DNA from: an uncultured Collinsella sp.
Lineage (GTDB): Bacteria > Actinomycetota > Coriobacteriia > Coriobacteriales > Coriobacteriaceae
Assembly (NCBI GenBank): GCA_900541045.1
Contig: UQID01000008.1
Coordinates: 1 to 64,000, forward strand
Direction of reading: 5' to 3'
Length of the DNA stretch: 64,000 nucleotides
Made by a program: the position numbers and the translations under genes. How positions within the stretch are numbered: the first letter of the stretch is position 1; each line of letters begins with the position of its first letter. Below the pieces are notes generated by a model. That model did not search any database. It saw only the letters and a list, made by a program, of their open reading frames with translations, and was not told the DNA's origin. This document shows, piece after piece, positions 8,630 to 17,832 of the stretch.

Positions 8630-9772
8630 GTGATCTGTCCGCATTGCCTTAAGAACATCGAGGACGGCGCCTCGTTCTGCCCCTACTGCAACGCCTATGT
8701 GGGTCCGGGCGATGGCCCCGAGCATACCGAGTTCGTGTTCTGTGAGGGCTGCGGTGCCCGTCTTTCCCCGCATGATCGCACGTGTCCCAAATGTGGACGC
8801 CCCGCTCCGGGCATCCTTTCCGAGGACGCTGCCGCATCTGACCTGGCGGCGGGCCGTACCGCCGGTTTTCCGCGCTTGACGCAAGAGCAGATCGATACCG
8901 AGGTGCCCCATGCGCCCGCTTCGGCTGCCGCCGTGCTTTCGGATGCCGCCGATCCCAATGAGACCTGCGTGCTGCCGGCTTTCGATAAAGACTTCGGTAT
9001 CCCCAAGGTCGATATCCCGATGCCGGTTTCTCTGCATGACGATGCTCAAAAACCCAAGCGCAAGGTGCATCCCGACGAGGACGCCTATCACAAGCACAAG
9101 CGTCATATCCCCAAGCCGCTCATCGTCATCGCGGTCCTTGCCGTCGTTTGCGGCGGTGCCTATTGGTTCGTGACGGCCGATCCCATGGGTGTCATGCCTG
9201 CCTTCTACGACCAGTTTGGCCAGGCTGCGCAGACGACCTTCCCCACGCGCCAAAAGGGCGAGGCGACTGAGGACGATACCAAGCAGGACGATTCTGCCGA
9301 GGTGGTCCAGGAAGAAACCGTGCTCACCGATGATCAGCTCTATACCAGACTCGACGGTCTGTATCAGACCATCGTGTCCTACGGTGATGAGGACCAGATC
9401 GGCGAGGTCATCGATTCCTTTAACAACGGCTATCTCCGAACGCCGCTGTCCACCCGCCAGGAGCTGTCGCAGAGTGCCTACGCCCTGCGCGACCAGATCA
9501 AAAAGACGCAAGATGAGCTTAACAACCTTAAGTATCAGGACGATACGGTCTATGCGGACGACATCGCCCACTTAAAGCAACTTGCCGAGTGGATGTACGA
9601 GCGCGTCGACGTGATCTGCCAGAGTTGGGACATCTCGCTGGCCATTCCCGATGGCGAGTCGATGAGTTCCCACCAAAGCGAGATCCTGGCGCCCATCGCG
9701 CAGGGCGGCAACAGCGCGCTGAACCAGTATGACGCCAACGTGGGCTCTTGGAAGCCGCAGCAGCATTCCTAA
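8630..9772 (+). CDS. Zinc-ribbon single-pass membrane protein of unknown function
   Basis: No specific family recognised. The GTG at 8630 is chosen because AAAGAGG precedes it and the protein then opens directly with a zinc ribbon, giving 380 residues. Two four-cysteine ribbons lie at the N-terminus: CPHC with CPYC (about residues 3-23) and CEGC with CPKC (about 39-58). An acidic Pro/Ser-rich linker follows, then a basic patch and one membrane helix (IVIAVLAVVCGGAYWFV, about residues 165-181). The ~200-residue outer part is acidic and rich in predicted helix. The ribbons would be cytoplasmic and the C-terminal domain outside. A similar layout appears in the TPR protein at 10434. Function unknown. 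Confidence 0.8.
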   Translation: MICPHCLKNIEDGASFCPYCNAYVGPGDGPEHTEFVFCEGCGARLSPHDRTCPKCGRPAPGILSEDAAASDLAAGRTAGFPRLTQEQIDTEVPHAPASAAAVLSDAADPNETCVLPAFDKDFGIPKVDIPMPVSLHDDAQKPKRKVHPDEDAYHKHKRHIPKPLIVIAVLAVVCGGAYWFVTADPMGVMPAFYDQFGQAAQTTFPTRQKGEATEDDTKQDDSAEVVQEETVLTDDQLYTRLDGLYQTIVSYGDEDQIGEVIDSFNNGYLRTPLSTRQELSQSAYALRDQIKKTQDELNNLKYQDDTVYADDIAHLKQLAEWMYERVDVICQSWDISLAIPDGESMSSHQSEILAPIAQGGNSALNQYDANVGSWKPQQHS

Positions 9773-9810
9773 AATTAGTTCGCCATGGTCGGCATAACCT
9801 ACGTGCGCAA

Positions 9811-9840
9811 TTGATGTAAGCCCGTGCTTATTGCTACAAT
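9811..9840 (+). promoter_or_regulatory. Promoter for the cyclophilin-TPR gene pair
   Basis: TTGATG (9811-9816) and TACAAT (9835-9840) with an 18-bp spacer, about 40 bp before the start codon at 9880. Five of six -10 bases match consensus. Confidence 0.6.
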
Positions 9841-9879
9841 TCGTACAAATATGCTTTAAACGCACGAGGAAGGAACCAC

Positions 9880-10422
9880 ATGTTTGGTTTTAAGAAAGAG
9901 CTCTACACGCCCGAGTATCAGCTTGCCGGCGACGAGTGCGCCGTAATCGAGACGTCGAAGGGTACCATCAAGGTCAAGTTTGACGGCGAGGGCGCTCCCA
10001 TTCATGTCGCGAACTTCTGCGAGCTTTCCACGATGGGTTTCTATGATGGCCTTAAGTTCCATCGCTATGTGCCCGGCTTTGTCATTCAGGGCGGTGACCC
10101 CAATACCCGCGACATGTCCGGCGCCGACGTCGCTGCCGGCCTTGAGGGCCCCGACGGCATGCCCGGTACCGGTGGCCCCGGCTACTGCATCAAGGGCGAG
10201 TTTGCCACCAATCCGCGCAACAGCCATGTCGATGGTGCCCTTGCCATGGCACGCTCCATGGACCCCGATTCCGCGGGTTCGCAGTTCTACTTCTGCCTGG
10301 GCGCCCAGCATAACCTCGATTCCGGTTACACCGTCTTTGGTACCACGGTCGAGGGTCTCGATGTGATCTCGCAGCTGCGTGCCGGCGACGAGATCGTCCA
10401 CGTCGAGATCGTTCACGAGTAA
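9880..10422 (+). CDS. Cyclophilin-type peptidyl-prolyl cis-trans isomerase
   Basis: Catalyses proline isomerisation during folding. The 180-residue protein is a single cyclophilin domain without signal peptide, so it is probably cytoplasmic. Recognisable are FHRYVPGFVIQGGDPNTRD, which carries the catalytic Arg and the Phe/Gln that line the pocket, ALAMARSMDPDSAGSQFYF, and the closing YTVFGTTVEGLDVI. The ATG at 9880 follows AGGAAGGAACC. The TPR membrane protein starts 11 nt downstream, so the two are probably cotranscribed. Confidence 0.94.
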   Translation: MFGFKKELYTPEYQLAGDECAVIETSKGTIKVKFDGEGAPIHVANFCELSTMGFYDGLKFHRYVPGFVIQGGDPNTRDMSGADVAAGLEGPDGMPGTGGPGYCIKGEFATNPRNSHVDGALAMARSMDPDSAGSQFYFCLGAQHNLDSGYTVFGTTVEGLDVISQLRAGDEIVHVEIVHE

Positions 10423-10433
10423 AGGGGACTTCC

Positions 10434-11738
10434 TTGAATAGCCAGCTGATCCAACAGGGCCGCGCCGCTTATCGCGCGGGTGATTTTTCCGCTGCAGCCC
10501 AGATGCTTGGGGCGGCAAAGACTCCCGATGAGATTATGGGCGAGGCCGACCATCTTCGCGGTAACGCCCTGATGCACCTGGGCATGTATGCCGAGGCCGC
10601 CGAGGCCTACGCTGCCGCCCTCAACGACGGCACCTATGGCAAGCGCGGCGCGCTGCTCACCAATCGCGGTAAGGCGCTCGCGGCGGTGGGCGACTACACC
10701 ACGGCCGCCCAGGCGTTTTCCGCTGCAACACAGGACGCCTCCTATGCCACACCGTTCAAGGCCTATCTGGGCTTGGGCAACGCATTGTTCCAGGCGGGCG
10801 ACTATGCCAATGCGGGTACTGCCTTCCGTCAGGCCGCCATCGACGGCGCCAATCCGGCTCCTGCCGCCGCACTCGGCGAGCTCGGTCGTTGCTTCATTAA
10901 GCTTGGCCGTCCGGCGGATGCCGTGGAGACCTACCGCACGGCTATCGACTTTGCCGGCCCTCGCGACGACACGCGCGCGCTCAACGCCGGCATGGGCCAG
11001 GCGCTTTCTGCCGCCGGCCGTCCCTCCGACGCACTCGACGCCTTTAACGCCGCTACTGCCGATGGCATCTACCAGCTCACCTCCGAGCAGGCCGATGAGC
11101 TTGCCCGCGTGCACGATTCGCTGGCCGTACTGTCTGCCCAGACGGCTATGGCTACGGCCCCGGCGCCCGCGATGGACGCTCCCGCCGTCGATCCGCTCGA
11201 TCCTACGGGTTCAACCGGTCAGTTTATGCCCGACCCCTCGGACACCGGCTTCTTTACGCTGTCCGAGTCCGAGATGGTCCAGCAGGACCGTCAGGATCGT
11301 AAGCAGGCCAAGGTCCGTCGTCGCCATCGCCACACGGGTCTCAAAGTCTTCATCGTGCTGCTTCTGCTCATTTTGATTGCTGCGGGCGGTCTGGGCTTTG
11401 CCTACACGCGCGGCTTTGGCTTCCCCTCGCAGGAGTCGGTTATCACCGATCTGTTCCAGGCTGCCGGCGACGGTGACACCGCAAAGGCCGAGTCTTGCCT
11501 TGCATCGAGCCTGTCCGAGGACGCCAAGTCTATGATCATCTCCTCGATTCCGCAGGGTGCCACCGTGTCCGTCGAGGGCATGGATCAGTCCATGACCGAG
11601 ACGACCGTCAAGGTGAAGGCATCGCTGTCCAAGGGCGGCGAGCAGGAGTACACCGTCAAATTCGTGCGCTCCGACAACCATATCGGCTGGGCCGTTTCCT
11701 CGCTCGATATGGATTTCTCGGCTGCTGACAACCAGTAG
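10434..11738 (+). CDS. TPR-repeat protein with C-terminal membrane helix
   Basis: Function unknown. The TTG at 10434 follows AAAGGGGA and no better start is near. The 434-residue protein has an N-terminal run of tetratricopeptide-like helical pairs (about residues 1-230, for example RAAYRAGDFSAAAQMLGAA and GNALFQAGDYANAGTAFRQA), an acidic/Pro linker, a basic stop-transfer patch and one hydrophobic helix (VFIVLLLLILIAAGGLGFAY, about 305-324). The ~110-residue outer domain looks like an alpha/beta fold of the kind seen in DUF4878 or NTF2-like secreted domains, but this is only an impression. TPRs would face the cytoplasm and bind a partner. It is cotranscribed with the cyclophilin. Confidence 0.75.
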   Translation: MNSQLIQQGRAAYRAGDFSAAAQMLGAAKTPDEIMGEADHLRGNALMHLGMYAEAAEAYAAALNDGTYGKRGALLTNRGKALAAVGDYTTAAQAFSAATQDASYATPFKAYLGLGNALFQAGDYANAGTAFRQAAIDGANPAPAAALGELGRCFIKLGRPADAVETYRTAIDFAGPRDDTRALNAGMGQALSAAGRPSDALDAFNAATADGIYQLTSEQADELARVHDSLAVLSAQTAMATAPAPAMDAPAVDPLDPTGSTGQFMPDPSDTGFFTLSESEMVQQDRQDRKQAKVRRRHRHTGLKVFIVLLLLILIAAGGLGFAYTRGFGFPSQESVITDLFQAAGDGDTAKAESCLASSLSEDAKSMIISSIPQGATVSVEGMDQSMTETTVKVKASLSKGGEQEYTVKFVRSDNHIGWAVSSLDMDFSAADNQ

Positions 11739-11760
11739 TGACCTTATGGGATTTAGCTTT

Positions 11761-11793
11761 GCCCGGTGCTTCACCGCAAGTGAGGTGCCGGGC
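11761..11793 (+). terminator. Hairpin between the TPR gene and mreB
   Basis: A 14-bp stem with three G-T wobbles (GCCCGG at one end, CCGGGC at the other) and loop CGCAA. Only TTG follows instead of a T-run, so termination may be partial and read-through into mreB is possible. Confidence 0.5.
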
Positions 11794-11853
11794 TTGCGCT
11801 AGTATGATGAGCTAGTAGTTTTCCAGCAATCATCCAACACATCAGGAGTTGCG

Positions 11854-12897
11854 TTGTTTTCTTTGATGGATATGTTCTTCGGTAGCTATGCGGGCGATCT
11901 TGCCATCGACCTCGGCACCGCAAATACGCTTGTCTCCGTGCGCGGCAAGGGCATTGTCATTCGCGAGCCCTCTGTTGTCGCCATCGACAAGAACGACGAG
12001 CGCATCCTGGCGGTCGGTATCGAGGCAAAGCGCATGCTCGGCCGTACGCCCGGCAACATCGTGGCCGTTCGTCCCCTGAAGGACGGTGTCATCGCCGACT
12101 TCGATGTTACCGAGGCCATGCTTCGCTACTTTATCGATAAGGCGTCCGAGAAGCGCTATCCGTGGACCCCGCGTCCGCGCGTTGTCGTCTGCGTTCCCTC
12201 CGGCGTCACGTCGGTCGAGAAGCGTGCTGTCTTTGAGGCCACGATCCAGGCTGGCGCTCGCCAGGCCTATCTGATCGAGGAGCCCATGGCTGCCGCTATC
12301 GGCGCCGACCTGCCCGTCGAGGAGCCCACCGGCTCCATGGTCATCGACATCGGTGGCGGTACCACCGAGGTTGCCGTTATCGCTATGGGCGGCATCGTCG
12401 TCTCGCAGTCCATCCGTATTGCAGGCGACGAGTTCGATCAGGCCATCCTCACGCACGTTCGTGATGCCTACAACCTTGCCATCGGCGAGCGTACGGCAGA
12501 GGACATCAAGATCAAGGTCGGCTCCGCTGTGCCGCTCAAGGACGAGCTCGACGTCGAGGTCAACGGTCGCGACGTGATCACCGGTCTGCCCAAGACCGTG
12601 CGCATCGAGAGCGAGGAGATTCGTCGCGCGCTCAACAAGCCGCTCGACGAGATGGCCAAGGCCGTCAAGGACGCCCTCGATGCCACGCCGCCCGATCTTG
12701 CCTCTGACCTTATGTACTACGGCATTTTGCTGACCGGTGGTGGCGCTCTGCTACGCGGACTCGACGTGCGTCTGCGCGATGAGACCGGCGTTTCGGTCAA
12801 CGTCAGCCCCACGGCGCTCGATAACGTCGTTAACGGCTGTGCCCGCGTGCTCGAGGCCAATGCGTTTGATGGCGGCTTCGTCCAGACCAATGCTTAA
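11854..12897 (+). CDS. mreB: Rod shape-determining protein MreB
   Basis: Bacterial actin that organises the elongation machinery at the inner face of the membrane. The 347-residue length is normal. The phosphate-1 loop IDLGTANTLV, the phosphate-2 loop VIDIGGGTTEVAVI and the adenosine motif TGGGALLRGLD are all intact. The TTG at 11854 is preceded by AGGAG five bases upstream. An N-terminal amphipathic segment (FSLMDMFF) fits membrane binding. It leads the cluster mreB-mreC-mreD-pbp2-rodA. Confidence 0.97.
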   Translation: MFSLMDMFFGSYAGDLAIDLGTANTLVSVRGKGIVIREPSVVAIDKNDERILAVGIEAKRMLGRTPGNIVAVRPLKDGVIADFDVTEAMLRYFIDKASEKRYPWTPRPRVVVCVPSGVTSVEKRAVFEATIQAGARQAYLIEEPMAAAIGADLPVEEPTGSMVIDIGGGTTEVAVIAMGGIVVSQSIRIAGDEFDQAILTHVRDAYNLAIGERTAEDIKIKVGSAVPLKDELDVEVNGRDVITGLPKTVRIESEEIRRALNKPLDEMAKAVKDALDATPPDLASDLMYYGILLTGGGALLRGLDVRLRDETGVSVNVSPTALDNVVNGCARVLEANAFDGGFVQTNA

Positions 12898-12918
12898 TTT
12901 CCAAAAGGTGGATTCCAT

Positions 12919-13917
12919 TTGGCACGATCTTCGGGTTTCTCCACAAATCTGAATACCAAGCGACAATCAACGGGTATGCGCCCGTTGATTGTTTTCAGCC
13001 TGATTTCGGTGTTGCTGCTCACGTTTTACATCCGCGAGGGCGAGGCAGGGCCGATTCATGCCGTGCGTTCGGGCGTAACGACGATCACCTCGCCGGTGCG
13101 TTTTGTGGGCTCGGCTGTGGCGGCTCCTTTCAATGCCATCGGCAACGTGTTCTCTAACCTTACGGCGTCGCAGGACACGCTCGACGAACTCAAGAAGCAA
13201 AACGAGGAACTGACCTCTAAGGTTGCTGAGCTCTCCGGGGCTCAAAAGACCGCTGAGCGTCTGGAGGGGCTGGTCGGCCTGCAGTCGACCTACAACCTTA
13301 AATCGACCGCAGCTCGTATTGTCGGTGCCTCCGGCGATGCCTGGACCTCGACCGTTACCATCGACAAGGGCTCTGCCGACGGCCTTACCATCAACATGCC
13401 CGTGACGAGTTCTGCCGGTGTTATCGGCCAGATTATCGAGGTATCGGCCAAAACGTCGACCGTGCGCCTGATTGGCGACGAGAACTCGGGCGTGTCCGCT
13501 ATGGTGCAGGACACGCGCGCTCAGGGCATGCTGCAGGGTCAGGCTGACGGCACGCTGCGTCTTGAGTACGTGAGCGTCGACTCCGACGTTAAAGTCGGCG
13601 ACATCATCGTGACCTCCGGCATTGGCGGTGTGTTCCCTAAGGGTCTACCGCTCGGCACCGTCTCGTCGGTTGAGAAATCTGCAAACGACGTGTACTACGC
13701 CATTGTGGTGCGCGCTCAGACCACGGCCGAGAACAACGAGGAAGTGCTGGTCATTACCTCGCTGACCGACGAACAGTCGGCCTCGGATGAGGACGTGAGC
13801 ACGGCCAACAGCACGCCGCAGGGAACGTCGCGCGATGCTGCGACCAAGACGAAGGACGAGAGCTCGGATGACGGTTCCGACACGTCCGAGACGACCGATT
13901 CTGGCTCGAACGAATAG
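12919..13917 (+). CDS. mreC: Rod shape-determining protein MreC
   Basis: Extracytoplasmic scaffold that links MreB/RodA to the transpeptidase. The 332 residues comprise a short cytoplasmic tail, one membrane helix (PLIVFSLISVLLLTFYI, about residues 22-38), a coiled coil (about 90-120), and two beta-barrel domains with VTSSAGVIGQIIEV and GDIIVTSGIGGVFPKGLPLG. The last ~55 residues are a Ser/Thr/Asp-rich low-complexity tail, longer than in typical MreC. Start TTG at 12919 with AAAAGGTGG upstream. It lies 21 nt after mreB. Confidence 0.94.
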   Translation: MARSSGFSTNLNTKRQSTGMRPLIVFSLISVLLLTFYIREGEAGPIHAVRSGVTTITSPVRFVGSAVAAPFNAIGNVFSNLTASQDTLDELKKQNEELTSKVAELSGAQKTAERLEGLVGLQSTYNLKSTAARIVGASGDAWTSTVTIDKGSADGLTINMPVTSSAGVIGQIIEVSAKTSTVRLIGDENSGVSAMVQDTRAQGMLQGQADGTLRLEYVSVDSDVKVGDIIVTSGIGGVFPKGLPLGTVSSVEKSANDVYYAIVVRAQTTAENNEEVLVITSLTDEQSASDEDVSTANSTPQGTSRDAATKTKDESSDDGSDTSETTDSGSNE

Positions 13918-13922
13918 GGGGC

Positions 13923-14495
13923 ATGTCCATGGATCTACACGAGCAGGGGATGAGCTCCCGCACGTTTGTAATCGCCGCCATCGTGTGCGTGCTGCTGCAG
14001 GCAGGCCTGGCACCGCAGATCTCCATTGCGGGCGGTCGCGTCAACTTCATGATTATCCTGGTGTGCCTAAGCGTGTTCTCGGGTGACCCGACCCGTGCCG
14101 TCGTGTGCGGTTTTTGCAGCGGCTTGTTCTATGACCTGTCCGCTGCCGTGCCGGTGGGCGTTATGTCGCTTCTGCTGACCGTGGGTTCTTTTGCCCTGGT
14201 GCACAGCGCCGTCGGTCAGACGGGCGGTACCCCGAGTGCGCGCGGCGTCACTGTGGGCGCCTTCGCGCTCGTCATTAATGTGATCTACAGCATCATCTTG
14301 CTGTTTATGGGTTTGGAGACGAGCTTTGTCGTGGCGATCTTCGGCCATGCGTTGCCGTCCTCGATCCTGACGGGTCTGGTTGCCATTCCGTTTTTGATGT
14401 CCGGCGTCGTGCCGCAGTCCGGCTATGGATTCTCCGCACGTGGCGGACGCCAGACGGGCATGCGCTTTAAGCCCAAGACCCGCAAGCTCAAATAG
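13923..14495 (+). CDS. mreD: Rod shape-determining protein MreD
   Basis: Integral membrane component of the elongation complex. The 190-residue protein shows five to six hydrophobic stretches (for example VIAAIVCVLLQAGLAPQISI and SVFSGDPTRAVVCGFCSGLF) and a basic C-terminal tail. Sequence similarity in this family is low, so the call rests on membrane topology, length and its place between mreC (5 nt gap) and the PBP2 gene (13 nt gap). Start ATG at 13923 follows a G-rich ribosome site. Confidence 0.88.
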   Translation: MSMDLHEQGMSSRTFVIAAIVCVLLQAGLAPQISIAGGRVNFMIILVCLSVFSGDPTRAVVCGFCSGLFYDLSAAVPVGVMSLLLTVGSFALVHSAVGQTGGTPSARGVTVGAFALVINVIYSIILLFMGLETSFVVAIFGHALPSSILTGLVAIPFLMSGVVPQSGYGFSARGGRQTGMRFKPKTRKLK

Positions 14496-14508
14496 GGGAG
14501 GCCCGTAG

Positions 14509-16578
14509 ATGTCTTCCCAGTTGACGGTTATTATCGCCGGTATCGTGCTGGTTGTGGCCATCGTGGTCGCGCTGGTCATCATGCGTCGTGGCGATTCCCG
14601 TTTTACTTACGATACGCAGCATGGAACGGCCCCGCGCGCCACCGAGGGCGAGGGCAATACCGCGGCGACCGCCTTTAAGGGCCGCTTTTCCATCCTCACC
14701 ACGGGTGTGGGCGCGATGTTTGCGGCGCTTGCCGTCAAGCTGTGGGGCATGCAGATGGTCTCGTCGGACTATTACGAGAAGCAGGCCAATAGTAATCAGA
14801 CGCGCACCGTTACCACACCCGCTGTGCGCGGTCGCATCCTCGACCGCAATGGCGTGGCGCTTGTCCAGAACCGTCCCTCACTTGCTGTCGTGGCCTACCG
14901 CGACCTTGCCGAGGACGAGGTTTTGGTTCGCCATCTTGCCAACGTGCTTGGAATGCCTTACGTGGCGGTCCTTCGCAATATTCAGGACAATACAGAGGGC
15001 GCTCAGAGCCTGCATACCATCGCGACGGACGTCCGTCGCTCCACGGTTGCCTATATTCAGGAGCATGCCGGCGAGTTCCCGGGCGTCAAGATTGCCGAGC
15101 GTACCGAGCGCCAGTATCCATATGGCGAGACGGCATGCCATATCTTGGGCTATACCGGCACCATTACCTCCGAGCAGCTCGAGGCCCAGAATAAGAAAAC
15201 CTCTGGCGATGATGATGCTTCTGCTGGCAAGATTACGTACCAGTCGGGCGATATCGTGGGCCAGGCGGGCGTTGAGAGCTACTACGAAAACCTGCTACAG
15301 GGTATTCGTGGCGAGCAGACCGTCAAGGTCGATGCCTCGGGCAATGTGACCGGTCAGGCCGGCGCCGTGCCCGCGAAGGCCGGCTCCGACATTAAGCTCA
15401 CGCTCGACCTTAAGATCCAACAGGCCTGCGAGACGGCACTGGCGAGCGCTATCGAGCTTGCCAAGACCACTGGCTACAGCAATGCCGGCAACGGCGCTGT
15501 GGTGTGTCTCGATCCCAACAATGGCGAGATTCTGGGCATGGCGAGCGAGCCCAAGTTCGATCCGTCCGTCTTTATCGGCGGCGTCTCAAATGACGTGTGG
15601 ACCGAGCTCAATGATGACAAAGGTTCGCACCCGCTGCTCAACCGCGCCATTAGCGGACAGTACATGTCGGCTTCGACCATCAAGCCGCTCTCGGCACTGG
15701 CCGGTCTTGAGTTTGGAACCTACACGTCGGGGCAGACGACCAACTGCACGGGCTATTGGACGGGTCTGGGCAAGTCGTGGGGCAAGTACTGCTGGCTGCA
15801 TTCCGGCCACGGCACCATGACGCTGCAGTCGGGTATCGCCAACTCGTGCGACCCCGTCTTCTACGACATGGGCAAGGCGTTCTTTTATGACGAGAAACAT
15901 TCTGAGGGCCTGCAGGAGGTCTTTCGTCGCTGGGGTCTAGGCAAGACCTGCGGTATCGATCTGCCGAGTGAGGGCGCGGGTCGTATTCCCGATGCCGAGT
16001 GGAAAGAGTCGTACTTCACCGACGCCTCTGCCGAGGACCGCAAGTGGAATGCCGGCGACATGACCAACATTGCCATCGGGCAGGGCGACATCCTGGTGAC
16101 GCCCCTGCAGATGGCGTGCGCCTATATGGGCCTCGCCAACGGCGGTAAGCAGTACGTGCCTCACGTGTTTTTGTCTGCCGTGTCGCGCGATGGCGACGGC
16201 GATGCCTATAAGTACAACGGCAAAGGCAAGAAGAAGCGCCTGGAGGCCAAGATCAACAGCGATTCGGATTTGGCTCTTGTTCGCAACGGCATGCACGACG
16301 TGATTTACACGGCATCGACGTCCCTGGCGGCTCACTTTGGCACCCTGACGCCGCAGGTGTACGGCAAGTCGGGCACGGGCGAGAAAAGCGGCGAGGACGA
16401 ATACGCGTGGTTCTGCGCCTATGCACCGGCCGATGATCCCAAGTATGTCATCGCTACTGTCCTGGAGCAGGGCGGCGGTGGTTCGGATACCGCGATGCAT
16501 GTCGTGCGCGACGTGCTCGGCGTGATTTATGACGAGCCCGATACCTCTTCGGCCTCGGGCGATTCTTCGGTTCGATAG
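14509..16578 (+). CDS. mrdA: Penicillin-binding protein 2 (class B transpeptidase of elongation)
   Basis: Cross-links septation-independent peptidoglycan together with RodA. The 689-residue protein carries an unusual N-terminal hydrophobic helix (residues 4-24) before a second hydrophobic stretch at about 65-80, followed by the PBP dimerisation domain (AVRGRILDRNGVALVQNRPS). In the transpeptidase domain the motifs are STIK (Ser389, Lys392), SCD (446-448) and KSGTG (620-624). SxD in place of SxN is usual for the PBP2 branch, and KSG for KTG is a tolerated variant. Two N-terminal hydrophobic segments instead of one are notable and could mean two membrane passes. Confidence 0.92.
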   Translation: MSSQLTVIIAGIVLVVAIVVALVIMRRGDSRFTYDTQHGTAPRATEGEGNTAATAFKGRFSILTTGVGAMFAALAVKLWGMQMVSSDYYEKQANSNQTRTVTTPAVRGRILDRNGVALVQNRPSLAVVAYRDLAEDEVLVRHLANVLGMPYVAVLRNIQDNTEGAQSLHTIATDVRRSTVAYIQEHAGEFPGVKIAERTERQYPYGETACHILGYTGTITSEQLEAQNKKTSGDDDASAGKITYQSGDIVGQAGVESYYENLLQGIRGEQTVKVDASGNVTGQAGAVPAKAGSDIKLTLDLKIQQACETALASAIELAKTTGYSNAGNGAVVCLDPNNGEILGMASEPKFDPSVFIGGVSNDVWTELNDDKGSHPLLNRAISGQYMSASTIKPLSALAGLEFGTYTSGQTTNCTGYWTGLGKSWGKYCWLHSGHGTMTLQSGIANSCDPVFYDMGKAFFYDEKHSEGLQEVFRRWGLGKTCGIDLPSEGAGRIPDAEWKESYFTDASAEDRKWNAGDMTNIAIGQGDILVTPLQMACAYMGLANGGKQYVPHVFLSAVSRDGDGDAYKYNGKGKKKRLEAKINSDSDLALVRNGMHDVIYTASTSLAAHFGTLTPQVYGKSGTGEKSGEDEYAWFCAYAPADDPKYVIATVLEQGGGGSDTAMHVVRDVLGVIYDEPDTSSASGDSSVR

Positions 16579-16587
16579 GAGGTTGCG

Positions 16588-17814
16588 ATGGATTTTTCTC
16601 CGGCGGATCTGTTCCGTTCAACCAAGACCGGCTCTCGCAGCAGCCTGGACCGCGTCAACAAGCAACTTTCGGCCTCGCGCGGCACGTTTCGTCAAAAGGT
16701 GCATATCGGTGTGCTCGTGGCTACAGTGGCGCTCGTCGCCTACGGTGCCATCATTATCTGGTCGGCTTCGCAGTTTAAGGCTGATGCCTCGTTCTCACGC
16801 CATCTGCTGGGAATTGGCATCGGGGCGGTGCTGGCGGTGCTGGTCTGGCGTACCGACCTGCGCGGTATTTCCAATTTCTCGACGGCGTTGCTCGTCATCG
16901 ACCTGATCGTGATCTTCTCGCCCAAGATTCCGGGTCTGTCCTATACGGGCGGTCTGGGCATGACGGGCTGGATCAAGATTCCCGGTATCGGCTTGACATT
17001 CCAGCCCGTTGAGCTTGCCAAGCTTATCACCATCTTCTTTATCGCCACGCTTGGCGCGCAATACAACGGCCGCATCGATACCGTTCGCGACTACGTCAAG
17101 CTCTGCGGTATGCTGTCCATCCCGTTTTTGGCCGTCGTTGCCATGGGTGACCTGGGCTCGGGCCTGGTCGTGCTGGTCTCGGGTGCCATCGTCATCTGCA
17201 TGAGCGGCGCACGCCGCGAATGGGTGCTGTCGACTTTGGCCCTGCTCGTGGGCTTGGTGGCCCTCGTCCTGGCACTCGATTCGGTCTTTGATTCGTTGCT
17301 CGGCCACGATGTGCTCATCAAGCAGTATCAGATGAACCGCCTGACGGTCTTTATCGACCCCGATAATGCCGATTCGGACGATGCCTACAACCTGCAGCAG
17401 TCGCTTATCGCCGTTGGCTCGGGCGGCTTCTTTGGTAAGGGCTTGGGCCATGCGACGCAGTCGGCCGGCGGCTTTCTGCCTGAGTTCCACACCGACTTCG
17501 TCTTCGCCTTCCTGTCCGAGACCTTTGGCTTTTGCGGTTCCTTTTTGCTCCTGTGCCTCTACGTGCTGCTGATCTTTTCGACGATTCGCGTCGCCTTTAA
17601 GTGTGAGTCGCTGTTCTTGCGCCTATCGTGTGTGGGCATCGTTGGCATGTGGGCGTTCCAGACCTTCGAAAACATCGGCATGTGCATCGGCATGATGCCG
17701 ATTACCGGTATTCCGCTACCGTTTATTAGCTTCGGTTCGTCTTCGATGATGATTCAGCTGCTGACGGTGGGTATCGTACAATCCATATGGCGGCATCGTT
17801 CGGGCGCCGCGTAA
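16588..17814 (+). CDS. rodA: Peptidoglycan glycosyltransferase RodA (SEDS family)
   Basis: Polymerises lipid II into glycan strands during elongation. The 408-residue polytopic protein shows about ten membrane segments and the SEDS landmarks GWIKIPGIGLTFQPVELAKL, NLQQSLIAVGSGGFFGKG and GIPLPFISFGSSSMMIQL near the C-terminus. The catalytic Asp of the large outer loop is probably in the DPDNADSDDAYNLQQS region. The ATG at 16588 follows AGGAGG. It is 9 nt after the PBP2 gene, its functional partner. Confidence 0.95.
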   Translation: MDFSPADLFRSTKTGSRSSLDRVNKQLSASRGTFRQKVHIGVLVATVALVAYGAIIIWSASQFKADASFSRHLLGIGIGAVLAVLVWRTDLRGISNFSTALLVIDLIVIFSPKIPGLSYTGGLGMTGWIKIPGIGLTFQPVELAKLITIFFIATLGAQYNGRIDTVRDYVKLCGMLSIPFLAVVAMGDLGSGLVVLVSGAIVICMSGARREWVLSTLALLVGLVALVLALDSVFDSLLGHDVLIKQYQMNRLTVFIDPDNADSDDAYNLQQSLIAVGSGGFFGKGLGHATQSAGGFLPEFHTDFVFAFLSETFGFCGSFLLLCLYVLLIFSTIRVAFKCESLFLRLSCVGIVGMWAFQTFENIGMCIGMMPITGIPLPFISFGSSSMMIQLLTVGIVQSIWRHRSGAA

Positions 17815-17832
17815 CCGCTGGAGGGGTTTGCT

